A stretch of 51,213 nucleotides of DNA from Cupriavidus numazuensis (GCF_905397435.1 NZ_CAJPVI010000060.1:1-51213); one strand, 5' to 3'. Positions 7,076 to 15,712 are shown, counted from the stretch's first letter. Translations and numbers: made by a program. Notes: generated by a model from the letters alone, not told the origin.

Positions 7076-9664
7076 TCAACGCTTGCGCGGCGTGCGCGAA
7101 GTCTTGCCCGCCGTCTTGGCCGGGCGCGTCTTCGAAGCCGGCTTGCGCGACTTGTCCAGATGGGCCGGCTTTGGCTTGGCGGCACGCTTGGCCGGCTTGC
7201 CGCCGGTCTTGACGTGCGGACGAAGCGGCGTGATCACGGCTTCGAACACCGGTTGCTCTTCGATCACGCGGTCCAGCGTTTCATCGAACGATTCCTCCGG
7301 CTTGGAAGTGCCGCCGAGCAAGGCCGCGAGTTGCCGGCCCTTCTTGCGCGCCGGCACCGCATGGGCGGCCGGCACGCGCGGCGGCTCGCCGACGCCGGCA
7401 CGGGCCCGCAGCGTTTTGGCCGACGGCTCCTGCACCAGGCGGAAGTCGATCTTGCGCGCGTCGAGATCCACGCGCGACACTTGCACGCGCACACGGTCCG
7501 TCAGCCGGTAGCGGATACCCGTGCGTTCGCCGCGCAGTTCGTTGCGGGCCTCGTCGTACTGGAAGTAGTCGCTGCCGAGTTCGGTGACGTGCACCAGCCC
7601 TTCGACGTACAACTCGTCGAGCTGCACGAAGATGCCGAACGACGTCACGGCGCTGACGGTGCCGGCGAAATCGCTGCCCAGCTTGTCGCGCATGAAGTAG
7701 CACTTGAGCCAGGCCTCGACATCGCGCGATGCCTCATCGGCACGCCGCTCGTTGGCCGAGCAATGCAGGCCCAGTTCGTCCCAGATCGCTTCGTTGCGCC
7801 GTGCGCGCGCCGCGGTCAGTTCCGCCTTCTGCTCGGCGTCCTTGGCTTGCAGGCGCCGCGCCTTTGGCGAGATCGCGGTGTTCAGTTCGGTACCGTGCGC
7901 GAAGGCCGGCTGGTACTTGGTATGCGCGAGGACGGCCTTGATCGCGCGGTGCACCAGCAAGTCCGGATAGCGGCGGATCGGGCTGGTGAAATGCGCGTAG
8001 GCTTCGTACGCCAGGCCGAAGTGGCCGATATTGTCGGGGCTGTACACGGCCTGCTGCATCGAGCGCAGCAGCATGGTCTGCAGCATCGGCGCATCGGGGC
8101 GCGACTTGATCTTGTCCATCACCTCGGCGTAGTCGGACGCCTGCGGCTTGTCGCCGCCGCCGAGCGACAGGCCCGAGGTCTTCAGGAACTCGCGCAGGTT
8201 CTTGAGCTTTTCCTCGCTCGGGCCCGCGTGGATCCGGTACAGCGCCGGATGCTTGAAGCGCTCGAGGAAATCGGCCGCGCAGACGTTGGCCGTCAGCATG
8301 CATTCCTCGATCAGCCGGTGCGCGTCATTGCGCGTGCGCGGCAGGATCTGCTCGATCTTGCCCTGCGCATTGCAGACGATGTAGGTCTCGGTGGTATCGA
8401 AATCGATCGCGCCACGCTCGCGCCGCGCCTTGAGCAGGACCTGGAACAGCTCGTACAGGTTCTGCAGGTACGGCACCAGCTCGGCCCGCTTGTGGGCCTC
8501 GGGCCCCTTGGTGTTCGACAGGACCGACCAGACCTCGTTGTAAGTCAGCCGCGCCGCCGAGTGCATGACCGCCGGATAGAACTGGTACCCCTTCAGCTCG
8601 CCCTTCGCCGTAATCACCGCGTCGCACACCATGCACAGGCGGTCCACCTGCGGATTGAGCGAGCACAGCCCGTTGGACAGCTTCTCCGGCAGCATCGGGA
8701 TCACCCGGCGCGGGAAGTAGACGGAGGTGGCGCGATCGAGCGCGTCGGCATCGAGCGGCGTACCGGGCCGCACGTAGTGCGAAACATCGGCAATGGCCAC
8801 GATCAGGCGCCAGCCCTTGCTGCGCCCCATCTTCACGGGCTCGCAGTAGACCGCATCGTCGAAGTCGCGCGCGTCTTCGCCGTCGATCGTGACGAGCGGG
8901 ACGTCGCGCAGGTCGATGCGGTGGTCCAGATCGGCCTGGCGCACCTCATCGGGCAGCGCCGAGGCTTCCTTGGCCGCGGCTTGCGAAAACGCATGCGGCA
9001 CGCCGTACTTCCGCACCGCAATCTCGATTTCCATGCCGGGATCGTCGATATCGCCGAGCACTTCCACCACACGCCCGACAGGCTGGACGTAGCGGTCCGG
9101 GAATTCGATCAGTTCGACGCTGACCACCTGGCCGACGCGCGCCTTGCCCTGCGCCTTCGGCGGAATCAGGATGTCCTGGCCAATGCGCTTGTCCTCGGGC
9201 GCCACCACCAGCACACCGCCTTCACTGAGCAAGCGGCCAATCACGTAGCGGTTGGCACGTTCGAGAATCTCGACGATCTGCCCTTCCGGGCGGCCACGAC
9301 GGTCGTAGCCGACCACACGCACCTGCGCGCGGTCGTTGTGCATGGCCTTTTGCAGCTCGCGCTCGGGCAGGAAGATATCGTCCTCGCCATCGTCGCGAAT
9401 CAGGAAGCCGAAACCGTCGCGGTGCCCCTGCACGCGGCCGGTAACGAAATTGGGTTGATGGGCCAGTTCATAGCGGCCCTTGCGATTCAGTTCGATCTGC
9501 CCGTCGCGTTCCATCGCGGCCAGGCGTTTCTGGAATCCGTCATGCTCCTTGCGCGTGACGGACAGGGCCTTGGCGATATCGCCGGCCGACAGGGGCGACC
9601 CCGATGTTCTCAGTACGCCGAGGATTTCTTCACGGCTTGGGATCGGATAGTTGTTTTGATTCAA
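7076..9664 (-). CDS. rnr: Ribonuclease R
   Basis: A processive 3'-5' exoribonuclease that degrades structured RNA and acts in rRNA quality control. With a TTG start at 9664 the product is 862 residues. It has an N-terminal winged-helix segment (PIPSREEILGVLR...), cold-shock-like domains, and the RNB catalytic domain with the acidic motif GEDARDFDDAV and PRRVIPMLPEKLSNGLCSL. An S1 domain (GTVSAVTSFGIFVQLDELYVEGLVHV) and a long Lys/Arg/Pro-rich tail of about 60 residues follow. No ATG exists near the conserved N terminus: the first methionine comes about 50 residues in, so a TTG (9664, or 9688) must be used. Its 5' end abuts the divergent tRNA-Leu promoter. Confidence 0.93.
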   Translation of the reverse strand: MNQNNYPIPSREEILGVLRTSGSPLSAGDIAKALSVTRKEHDGFQKRLAAMERDGQIELNRKGRYELAHQPNFVTGRVQGHRDGFGFLIRDDGEDDIFLPERELQKAMHNDRAQVRVVGYDRRGRPEGQIVEILERANRYVIGRLLSEGGVLVVAPEDKRIGQDILIPPKAQGKARVGQVVSVELIEFPDRYVQPVGRVVEVLGDIDDPGMEIEIAVRKYGVPHAFSQAAAKEASALPDEVRQADLDHRIDLRDVPLVTIDGEDARDFDDAVYCEPVKMGRSKGWRLIVAIADVSHYVRPGTPLDADALDRATSVYFPRRVIPMLPEKLSNGLCSLNPQVDRLCMVCDAVITAKGELKGYQFYPAVMHSAARLTYNEVWSVLSNTKGPEAHKRAELVPYLQNLYELFQVLLKARRERGAIDFDTTETYIVCNAQGKIEQILPRTRNDAHRLIEECMLTANVCAADFLERFKHPALYRIHAGPSEEKLKNLREFLKTSGLSLGGGDKPQASDYAEVMDKIKSRPDAPMLQTMLLRSMQQAVYSPDNIGHFGLAYEAYAHFTSPIRRYPDLLVHRAIKAVLAHTKYQPAFAHGTELNTAISPKARRLQAKDAEQKAELTAARARRNEAIWDELGLHCSANERRADEASRDVEAWLKCYFMRDKLGSDFAGTVSAVTSFGIFVQLDELYVEGLVHVTELGSDYFQYDEARNELRGERTGIRYRLTDRVRVQVSRVDLDARKIDFRLVQEPSAKTLRARAGVGEPPRVPAAHAVPARKKGRQLAALLGGTSKPEESFDETLDRVIEEQPVFEAVITPLRPHVKTGGKPAKRAAKPKPAHLDKSRKPASKTRPAKTAGKTSRTPRKR

Positions 9665-9681
9665 TTTTTTCTGAAAACTAT

Positions 9682-9709
9682 TTGACAAAGTTTCGGCGCT
9701 CTCTATAAT
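9682..9709 (+). promoter_or_regulatory. Consensus sigma-70 promoter of tRNA-Leu
   Basis: TTGACA at 9682-9687 and TATAAT at 9704-9709, both perfect, with a 16-bp spacer. The tRNA begins 25 bp after the -10. The -35 is only 17 bp from the TTG start of the divergent rnr. Confidence 0.93.
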
Positions 9710-9734
9710 GAGCGCTTCGGTTGTTTCGACACCT

Positions 9735-9821
9735 GCCCAGGTGGCGGAATTGGTAGACGCACTAGGTTCAGGTCCTAGCGGTGGCAACACTGTGGAGGTT
9801 CGAGTCCTCTCCTGGGCACCA
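9735..9821 (+). tRNA. tRNA-Leu (anticodon CAG)
   Basis: An 87-base class II tRNA with CCA encoded. The acceptor arms are GCCCAGG (9735-9741) and CCTGGGC (9811-9817), followed by ACCA. The anticodon stem CTAGG/CCTAG encloses the loop TTCAGGT, giving anticodon CAG, which reads CUG. A long variable arm and the T-arm GGTTCGAGTCC are visible. Confidence 0.97.
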
Positions 9822-9831
9822 GATCAGCGAG

Positions 9832-9866
9832 AAACCCGCAGCGCTTTCAAAGCCTGCGGGTTTTTT
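9832..9866 (+). terminator. Intrinsic terminator of tRNA-Leu
   Basis: A 10-bp stem (AAACCCGCAG at 9832-9841 with 9854-9863) is followed by a T-run, placed 10 bases after the tRNA. Confidence 0.93.
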
Positions 9867-10093
9867 GTTTTCCGCCTTCGCCTTGCGCATTTGATCCGGC
9901 AATTTGCACTCCTCGATTTGCAACCAGTCGCAGTTGCATTCCGTTTGTTGATTTACCGCAGCCACATAGACTGCTGCGAACCAGTGTATCAGTTTCAGTG
10001 GCGATTCCGGCATTCTGCTGCCACCTTTACGACACAAAATCGCGACAGTCGCCTTGGATCTGCATTTTGACGCCTGAGCATCTTTCCCCACGG

Positions 10094-10123
10094 TTGACAA
10101 TCACATTGATGTGTAACTATCAT
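10094..10123 (+). promoter_or_regulatory. Promoter of the Rrf2-family regulator gene
   Basis: TTGACA (10094-10099) and TATCAT (10118-10123) are separated by 18 bp. The 27-bp dyad at 10108-10134 covers the -10, which suggests repression of this gene by its own product. Confidence 0.65.
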
Positions 10124-10134
10124 AGTTTCACATC
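10108..10134. promoter_or_regulatory. 27-bp dyad operator, copy 1
   Basis: Half-sites GATGTGTAACTAT and ATAGTTTCACATC flank a central C and are complementary except at one position pair. The dyad overlaps the -10 of the downstream regulator gene. A second copy lies before the next gene (10595-10621). The likely ligand is the Rrf2 regulator itself, inferred from position and repetition. Confidence 0.7.
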
Positions 10135-10145
10135 TAATCTCCATC

Positions 10146-10580
10146 ATGACCACGAGTAGCCGGTTCGCCGTCGCCGTCCATATCCTCACCTTGCTGGCCA
10201 GCGCCAGCGAGCCTTTGCCATCGTCACTGATTGCCGGCAGCGTGGGGACCAATCCGGCGTTGATCCGGCGGCTGATCGGGCAGCTAGCCGAAGCGGGACT
10301 CGTCACCAGCATCATGGGCAGCACCGGCGGCTCCACACTGAGCCGCCCCGCTGAACGCATTACCCTGCTGGACGTATTCCGTGCGGTCGAGACGACGGCA
10401 CTGATTACCCTGCACCAGAGCGCGCCTAATCCTGCGTGCATGGTCGGCAGGGAAATCACCGGCGCGTTGCGGCAGGTGGCGGACCGCGCCCAATCCGCCA
10501 TGGATAACGCCCTGGCCGAAATCACCATTGCCAGCATGCTCGCCGATGTCGAGCGCGCTGCCCAGCGCCGCAAGCGCTGA
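10146..10580 (+). CDS. Rrf2-family transcriptional regulator (YwnA-like)
   Basis: This 144-residue dimeric winged-helix regulator has the Rrf2 N terminus (SSRFAVAVHILTLLA), a recognition region (SVGTNPALIRRLIGQLAEAGLV, residues about 32-53) followed by the wing GSTGGSTLSRPAERITLLDVFRAVE, and a helical tail. Only one cysteine is present (Cys98 in PNPACMVG). It therefore lacks the three-cysteine iron-sulfur site of IscR/NsrR and could at most use a single-thiol switch. It is adjacent to an NAD(P)-binding oxidoreductase, as ywnA is to ywnB in Bacillus. Both genes carry the same upstream dyad, suggesting autoregulation and control of the neighbour. The signal is unknown. Confidence 0.88.
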   Translation: MTTSSRFAVAVHILTLLASASEPLPSSLIAGSVGTNPALIRRLIGQLAEAGLVTSIMGSTGGSTLSRPAERITLLDVFRAVETTALITLHQSAPNPACMVGREITGALRQVADRAQSAMDNALAEITIASMLADVERAAQRRKR

Positions 10581-10594
10581 AATTTTTTTACCCC

Positions 10595-10621
10595 GATGTG
10601 TAACCGAATTGGTTTCAGATC
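10595..10621. promoter_or_regulatory. 27-bp dyad operator, copy 2
   Basis: The left arm GATGTGTAACC (10595-10605) repeats the first ten bases of copy 1, and the right arm GGTTTCAGATC (10611-10621) matches its complement with two mismatches. Total length is again 27 bp. It lies 65 bp before the oxidoreductase ATG and 15 bp after the regulator stop codon. Confidence 0.65.
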
Positions 10622-10685
10622 AGAGCCGCCACACCAGACACGTGGCAACCGCTAACCCACTTTCATCCTGACACAAGGAGCAATC

Positions 10686-11297
10686 ATGAATATCGCCATC
10701 ATCGGCGCCACGGGCCGCGTCGGAACGCGCCTGATCGACGAAGCACTGCGCCGCGGCCACCGCGTTACCGCGCTGGCCCGCACGGCCAGCCGCCTGCCAA
10801 CACGAGACGGTCTGACCACGCGCGATGTCGATGCAACGGACAGCCAGGCACTCGCGGCTGCGCTGGCCGGCCACGACATGGCCATCAGCACTGCACGTTT
10901 CGAGCAACTGAAGGCGCCGCAGATCGTGGGACCGGTCAAAACCGCCGGCGTACCGCGCCTGCTTGTGGTGGGCGGCGCGGGCAGCCTGTTCGTGGCGCCC
11001 GGCACCCAACTCGTCGATACACCGGGATTCCCGGCCGCGTACAAGAGCGAGGCATCGGCGGGACGCGACTTCCTCAATGCACTGAGCGCGGAAGCGGATC
11101 TGAACTGGACGTTCCTGTCGCCATCCGCCTTGTTCGAGCCGGGCGAGCGCACCGGCAAATACCGCGCGGGCAAGGATGAGTTGCTGGCGGATGCCGCCGG
11201 CAAGAGCTGGATCTCAATGGAGGACTACTCGATTGCAATGCTCGATGAGATCGAGCGGTCAGCACATCCGCGCCAGCGCTTCACCGTCGGCTACTGA
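10686..11297 (+). CDS. NAD(P)-binding oxidoreductase, NmrA-like atypical SDR (YwnB/YhfK type)
   Basis: The 203-residue protein has the dinucleotide fold start MNIAIIGATGRVG with Gly7, Gly10 and Gly13 of GxxGxxG. An acidic residue after the second strand follows, then VVGGAGSLFVAPGTQLVDTPGFP and WTFLSPSALFEPGERTGKYR, a pattern typical of the NAD(P)H-binding YwnB/YhfK group. The classical SDR Tyr-x-x-x-Lys pair is replaced by YKSEA near residue 119, so catalysis is uncertain. AAGGAG before ATG 10686 fixes the start. It probably forms a redox or electrophile stress unit with the Rrf2 regulator; substrate unknown. Confidence 0.85.
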   Translation: MNIAIIGATGRVGTRLIDEALRRGHRVTALARTASRLPTRDGLTTRDVDATDSQALAAALAGHDMAISTARFEQLKAPQIVGPVKTAGVPRLLVVGGAGSLFVAPGTQLVDTPGFPAAYKSEASAGRDFLNALSAEADLNWTFLSPSALFEPGERTGKYRAGKDELLADAAGKSWISMEDYSIAMLDEIERSAHPRQRFTVGY

Positions 11298-11309
11298 CGC
11301 CGGTGGTGC

Positions 11310-11330
11310 GCGGCCCCTGCATGGGGCCGC
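11310..11330. terminator. Hairpin between the convergent oxidoreductase and phosphoribosyltransferase genes
   Basis: An 8-bp GC stem, GCGGCCCC/GGGGCCGC, with loop TGCAT lies in the 51-bp convergent gap. No T-run follows on either strand; terminator role is inferred from position. Confidence 0.5.
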
Positions 11331-11348
11331 ATTCCAGACGATAGCCCG

Positions 11349-11918
11349 TCAGCCTTGTGCGCTGTCCTGTCCGTCCTGCGAACGCTTGCCGCGCTTGAGC
11401 CAGGCCGACAGGTTGTGCGGACGAAGCGTGTCGTATTCCTCGAACGGCTGGTGGATCCACGGATTCGACGGCAGGAACGTGACGTGGTAGTCCGGCTTCA
11501 CCTTGGAGCAGGCCTTGTACCACAGCACGGCCGAACGGACTTCCGTTACGGCGGGATAGCGCTCCTGCAGGTGGCGCCCCACGCGCTCGAGCGTCACGCC
11601 CGAATCCACGAGGTCGTCGACCAGCAGGATCTTGCCCGTCAGCTCGCCGCGCGTCATGGTGATGTACTGGGCAATATCGAGATCGCCCTGCTGCGTACCG
11701 GCCGCCTCGCGATAGCTGCTGGTAGCCAGGATGGCCAGCGGCACGTCGAAGATGCGTGACATCTGGTCGCCCACGCGCAGGCCGCCACGGGCCAGGCACA
11801 GGATCTTGTCGAATTTCCAGCCCGATTCGTGCACGTTCAGCGACAGGCGTGCGACCAGGCGATGGTACTCATCCCAGGATACCCACAGGTTCTCGTCGTC
11901 GTTCGTTGGCTGATTCAT
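11349..11918 (-). CDS. Purine-type phosphoribosyltransferase
   Basis: A 189-residue type I PRTase. The PRPP-binding motif is KILLVDDLVDSGVTL (96-110, two adjacent aspartates), the pyrophosphate loop region is LARGGLRVGD (42-51), and NPWIHQPFEEY lies near the end as in xanthine-guanine or hypoxanthine PRTases. It would salvage a free purine base to its nucleotide. It follows purA on the same strand, which supports purine salvage; base specificity cannot be read from sequence. Confidence 0.86.
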   Translation of the reverse strand: MNQPTNDDENLWVSWDEYHRLVARLSLNVHESGWKFDKILCLARGGLRVGDQMSRIFDVPLAILATSSYREAAGTQQGDLDIAQYITMTRGELTGKILLVDDLVDSGVTLERVGRHLQERYPAVTEVRSAVLWYKACSKVKPDYHVTFLPSNPWIHQPFEEYDTLRPHNLSAWLKRGKRSQDGQDSAQG

Positions 11919-11966
11919 GATTTGCTCTTTCTGCTTACTGTCTTCGGGTCGGTTGACCGATATAGT

Positions 11967-11988
11967 TCGGCCCGCATGCGCGGGCCGA
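11967..11988. repeat. GGCCCGC-core hairpin between purA and the PRTase gene
   Basis: TCGGCCCGC pairs perfectly with GCGGGCCGA across an ATGC loop. No T-run follows on the transcribed minus strand, so it may be an mRNA-stability element or attenuator rather than a terminator. Confidence 0.5.
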
Positions 11989-12048
11989 TTTGTTCTTTTC
12001 AGCCGCAGCGCTTGTGGCGAGCGGCTGTTGCAACGTATGTACGCCGGA

Positions 12049-13389
12049 TCAGGCCAGGTACGGGTGACGCAGCAGGATGGTCTCGTCGCGGTCCGGACCG
12101 GTCGAGATCATGTCGATCGGGATGCCAACCACTTCTTCCACGCGCTTCAGGTAGACGCGCGCCGCTTCCGGCAGCGCGTCCCACGCCTTCACGCCGAAGG
12201 TCGACTCGTTCCAGCCCGGGAATTCCTCGTAGACCGGCTCGCAGCGGGCGACAGCATCGGAGCCACGCGGCAGGATGTCCACGGTCTTGCCGTCGAGCGT
12301 ATAGCCAACGCACAGCTTGATGCATTCCAGGCCGTCGAGTACGTCGAGCTTGGTCAGGCACAGGCCCGACACGCCATTGATCTGCACCGAGCGCTTGAGC
12401 GCGGCGGCATCGAGCCAGCCAGTGCGGCGCGGACGGCCCGTGACCGAACCGAATTCCTTGCCCACGTTGGCCAGACGCACGCCGACCGGATCCTGGCGCA
12501 CGGGATTGTCGTTGTCGTACAGTTCGCTCGGGAACGGACCAGCGCCAACGCGCGTGCAATAGGCCTTGGTGATGCCCAGGATGTAGTTCAGGCGACCCGG
12601 GCCCACGCCGGCGCCTGCCGCAGCCGCACCAGCCACACAGTTGCTGGACGTCACGAACGGGTAGGTGCCGTGGTCGACGTCGAGCAGCGTGCCTTGCGCG
12701 CCTTCGAACATCAGGTTGCCACCACCGGCATTGACTGCGTACAGCTCGGCGGAAACGTCAGCGACCATCGGGGCCAGGCGCGGCGCAAAGGCCAGCGCGT
12801 CATCAAGCGTCTGCTGGTAGTCCACGGCTTCGGCGCCGAGGTACTGCGTCAGCATGAAGTTGTGGAAATCCAGGTTCTCGCGCAGGCGTTCGGCGAACTG
12901 CTGCGGATCGAACAGGTCTTGCACGCGCAGCGCACGGCGTGCCACCTTGTCTTCGTAAGCAGGGCCAATGCCACGGCCGGTCGTACCGATCTTGGCGGCG
13001 CCACGGCGCGCTTCGCGCGCCTTGTCGATGGCCACGTGGTACGGCAGGATCAGCGTTGCGGCTTCCGAAATGCGCAGACGCTTCTGCACTTCCAGGCCAG
13101 CCGTTTCGAGTTCTTCGATTTCGCGGAACAGGGCTTCCGGCGACAGCACCACACCATTGCCGATGTAGCAGACGGTGCCTTCGCGCATGATTCCCGACGG
13201 AATCAGTCGCAGGATGGTCTTCTTGCCGCCGATGATCAGGGTGTGGCCAGCGTTGTGGCCGCCCTGGAACCGCACCACGCCTTTTGCATGATCGGTAAGC
13301 CAATCGACGATTTTCCCCTTGCCTTCGTCACCCCACTGGGTGCCGATCACGACGACGTTGCGTCCCTGGCCTACTGCGGATGCGGACAT
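12049..13389 (-). CDS. purA: Adenylosuccinate synthetase
   Basis: Joins aspartate to IMP with GTP to form adenylosuccinate, the first committed step to AMP. The 446-residue product has the GTP loop GTQWGDEGKGK (16-26), the His-containing QGGHNAGHT segment, the GRGIGPAYEDK IMP-site motif and C-terminal STGPDRDETI. Length is normal. The ATG at 13389 follows hisZ by 87 bp; a TAGAAT -10-like hexamer lies about 30 bp upstream, so it may have its own promoter inside the hflKC-hisZ-purA run. Confidence 0.97.
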   Translation of the reverse strand: MSASAVGQGRNVVVIGTQWGDEGKGKIVDWLTDHAKGVVRFQGGHNAGHTLIIGGKKTILRLIPSGIMREGTVCYIGNGVVLSPEALFREIEELETAGLEVQKRLRISEAATLILPYHVAIDKAREARRGAAKIGTTGRGIGPAYEDKVARRALRVQDLFDPQQFAERLRENLDFHNFMLTQYLGAEAVDYQQTLDDALAFAPRLAPMVADVSAELYAVNAGGGNLMFEGAQGTLLDVDHGTYPFVTSSNCVAGAAAAGAGVGPGRLNYILGITKAYCTRVGAGPFPSELYDNDNPVRQDPVGVRLANVGKEFGSVTGRPRRTGWLDAAALKRSVQINGVSGLCLTKLDVLDGLECIKLCVGYTLDGKTVDILPRGSDAVARCEPVYEEFPGWNESTFGVKAWDALPEAARVYLKRVEEVVGIPIDMISTGPDRDETILLRHPYLA

Positions 13390-13476
13390 ATTGCTTTGGT
13401 CAATAGGTTAAAAACGTATTCTACTCTTGTTACCGGTCGATTCCCGCTTTTTGGGGCGATCTCCCGGTGTCAAGTC

Positions 13477-14628
13477 CTAGCGAGGCGCGACGACCCAGCC
13501 TGCTTCCTGGCGTACGAGTTGCCGGTCGCAGTTGAATTCGTCGAGCTCCTTGGTGTGGCCGGGCAGCGACTGGATCACAATCTCCCCTGCTGCACGCAAT
13601 GCCACGATGGCGGCGCGAAGCGCCGGATCGGCATCCCACGGCGCAAAAATCGCCTGGGCGCGCACTTCGATCGGCGACAAGGCTGCAACTTCGCGCAAAT
13701 CGAGTGAAAAGCCGGTAGCCGGCCGCGCACGGCCAAATGCTTCACCGACCTTGTCATAACGGCCGCCACGTGCCACGTAATTGGGCAGACCCGCCACATA
13801 CGCCGCGAACATCACGCCGCTGTGATAGTGGTAACCGCGCAAATCGGACAGGTCGATATTGATGCTCGCCCCGCGCACCTGCGTGGCCAGGGCAGCCAGT
13901 TCATCGAGCGCACGGCCGATGGCCGGGCTGGCCGGCAGCGTCGCGCGGGCACGGTCGATGACCTCCACGCCGCCGTACAGGGTCGGCAGCGCCAGCAGTG
14001 CGTCGCGCTCGGTCTGGGGCATGCCTTGCGTGATCTCGCGCAGCGCCGAAACATCCTTGGTTTCCAACGCAGCGAACAGCGCGTCTTCGATCCGGCGGAT
14101 CGACGGCAAACCGTCCAGCAGTGCCTCCAGGATGCCGGCATGGCACAGGTCGATGCGGATATCCGACAGGCCCGCAGCCTGCAGCGCGGCCAGCATCAGT
14201 TCCTGGATCTCGACATCGGCTTCCAGGCCGGCGTGGCCATAGATCTCGGCGCCCACCTGGATCGGCTCGCGCGTCGCGTGGAAGCCGGCCGGGCGAGCAT
14301 GCAGAACGTTGCCGGCATAGCACAGGCGGGTCACGCCGGGGCGGTTCAGCAGATGCGCATCGATACGGGCCACCTGCGGCGTGATATCGGCGCGCAGGCC
14401 CATCGTGCGGCCCGACAGCTGGTCCACAAGCTTGAGCGTGCGCAGGTCCAGGTCATGCCCGGTGCCGGTCAGCAGCGACTCCAGGTATTCCAGCATCGGC
14501 GGCATGACCATCTCATAGCCGTAGGTGCGGAACAGGTCCAGCATGCGGCGGCGCAACTCTTCGATCTTGCGGGCCTCCGACGGCAGGACGTCGGCAATGT
14601 TTTCTGGCAGCAGCCAATGGTTGGACAT
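13477..14628 (-). CDS. hisZ: ATP phosphoribosyltransferase regulatory subunit
   Basis: This 383-residue HisRS paralogue lacks tRNA charging and activates the short form of HisG in histidine synthesis. It has class II synthetase-like segments: PPMLEYLESLLTG, LRADITPQVARIDAHLLN and a degenerate motif 3 region VARGGRYDKVGEAFGRARPATGFSLDLR. A full anticodon-binding domain is absent (true HisRS, 456 aa, lies about 8 kb upstream). It follows a strong terminator after hflC, so it needs its own promoter in 14629-14744. Confidence 0.94.
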   Translation of the reverse strand: MSNHWLLPENIADVLPSEARKIEELRRRMLDLFRTYGYEMVMPPMLEYLESLLTGTGHDLDLRTLKLVDQLSGRTMGLRADITPQVARIDAHLLNRPGVTRLCYAGNVLHARPAGFHATREPIQVGAEIYGHAGLEADVEIQELMLAALQAAGLSDIRIDLCHAGILEALLDGLPSIRRIEDALFAALETKDVSALREITQGMPQTERDALLALPTLYGGVEVIDRARATLPASPAIGRALDELAALATQVRGASINIDLSDLRGYHYHSGVMFAAYVAGLPNYVARGGRYDKVGEAFGRARPATGFSLDLREVAALSPIEVRAQAIFAPWDADPALRAAIVALRAAGEIVIQSLPGHTKELDEFNCDRQLVRQEAGWVVAPR

Positions 14629-14744
14629 GATGAATCTCTTCTCTGTATGACACGTTTGCGGGCAGGCGAGGCCTGCACACCCGGCGAGTCCGGTATCGGC
14701 CGGCGCGCGTCCGCGCCGTCACTTCAGGCGCCGACCTCCAGCCG

Positions 14745-14774
14745 GACAAAACCCCGGCAAGCCGGGGTTTTGTC
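14745..14774 (-). terminator. Terminator after hflC
   Basis: A 14-bp perfect stem (GACAAAACCCCGGC at 14745-14758 with 14761-14774) separated by AA. On the minus strand the distal arm ends in the C-rich/AAAA-TTTT pattern of an intrinsic terminator. It separates hflKC from hisZ. Confidence 0.85.
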
Positions 14775-14800
14775 ATCTCGCCACAAATTCCGCGGTCTCG

Positions 14801-15712
14801 CTAGCGCCGCCCTCCGGACGCGCCGCTTGCCGCCGGCGCCGCAGCGCCACCGCTCGATCGCATGTAGCGGAAGAAGTCCGAGTTCGGCTCCAGCACCATG
14901 ATGTCGCGCTTGTCGCGGAAGGTATTGCGATACGCCTCCATGCTGCGCCAGAACTGTGCGAACTGCGGATCCCTGCCGAAAGCGTCGGCATAGATCTGCG
15001 AAGCCTTGGCATCGCCCTCGCCCTTGATCACCTGGGCATCGCGATAGGCTTCGGCCAGCACCACTTCGCGCTGACGGTCGGCATCGGCGCGGATCTTTTC
15101 GCCTTCAGCGCCGCCGGTGGAGCGCAGCTCGTTGGCCACGCGCTTGCGCTCGGCTTCCATGCGGCGGTACACCGATTCGCTGATGGCCGGCAGCAGGTCC
15201 ACGCGCTTGAGGCGCACGTCGAGGATCTCGACCCCGACCGACTGCGCATACTCCGACATGCCGGTGCGGATATTCTGCATGACCTTCTCGCGCTCGCCGG
15301 CGACCACGTCAGCGACGGTGCGCTTGCCGAATTCTTCGCGCGCCACGGCGTCGATACGCTGCGTCATGCGGTCCTGTGCGCTGCGCACATTGCCGCCGAA
15401 CGCGACGTAGAACTTGCGCGGATCGGTGATGCGCCATTTGACGAACCAGTCCACCACCATGCTCTTCTTTTCAGCGGTCAGGAAGCGCTCGTTGGCGGCC
15501 ACGTCGATGGTCTGCAGTCGGCGGTCCATGAACACCACGTTCTGCAGCGGCGGCGGCAGCTTGAAGTGCAGGCCCGGCTCGCGCACGACCTGCTTGATCT
15601 CGCCGAACGCGAACACCACGGCGTATTGGCGCTGGTCCACGACGAACATCATCGATGACGCCACGGCGAGCACGATAAAAGCGCCGATCGCAAAGGAAAT
15701 CAGTCGGTTCAT
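14801..15712 (-). CDS. hflC: HflC, modulator of FtsH protease
   Basis: A 303-residue SPFH/prohibitin-type inner-membrane protein that forms a large periplasm-facing complex with HflK around FtsH. One N-terminal transmembrane segment (ISFAIGAFIVLAVASSMMFVV, about 4-24) precedes the band-7 domain (QYAVVFAFGEIKQVVREPGLHFKLPP) and the Ala/Glu-rich coiled coil (RKRVANELRSTGGAEGEKIR). The ATG at 15712 lies 10 bp after hflK behind GGAG, so the two are co-translated. Confidence 0.95.
   Translation of the reverse strand: MNRLISFAIGAFIVLAVASSMMFVVDQRQYAVVFAFGEIKQVVREPGLHFKLPPPLQNVVFMDRRLQTIDVAANERFLTAEKKSMVVDWFVKWRITDPRKFYVAFGGNVRSAQDRMTQRIDAVAREEFGKRTVADVVAGEREKVMQNIRTGMSEYAQSVGVEILDVRLKRVDLLPAISESVYRRMEAERKRVANELRSTGGAEGEKIRADADRQREVVLAEAYRDAQVIKGEGDAKASQIYADAFGRDPQFAQFWRSMEAYRNTFRDKRDIMVLEPNSDFFRYMRSSGGAAAPAASGASGGRR

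Noticed and set aside
6983..9685. 900-codon plus-strand open frame
   Set aside because: It is exactly antisense to rnr and rich in Arg, His, Val and Gln, as expected for a mirror frame of a high-GC gene. It has no domain character.
9768..10100. 110-codon minus-strand open frame ending in a CPGEDSNLH peptide
   Set aside because: It reads antisense through the tRNA-Leu gene. This peptide is a well-known artefact of translating tRNA-Leu backwards, and there is no start signal.
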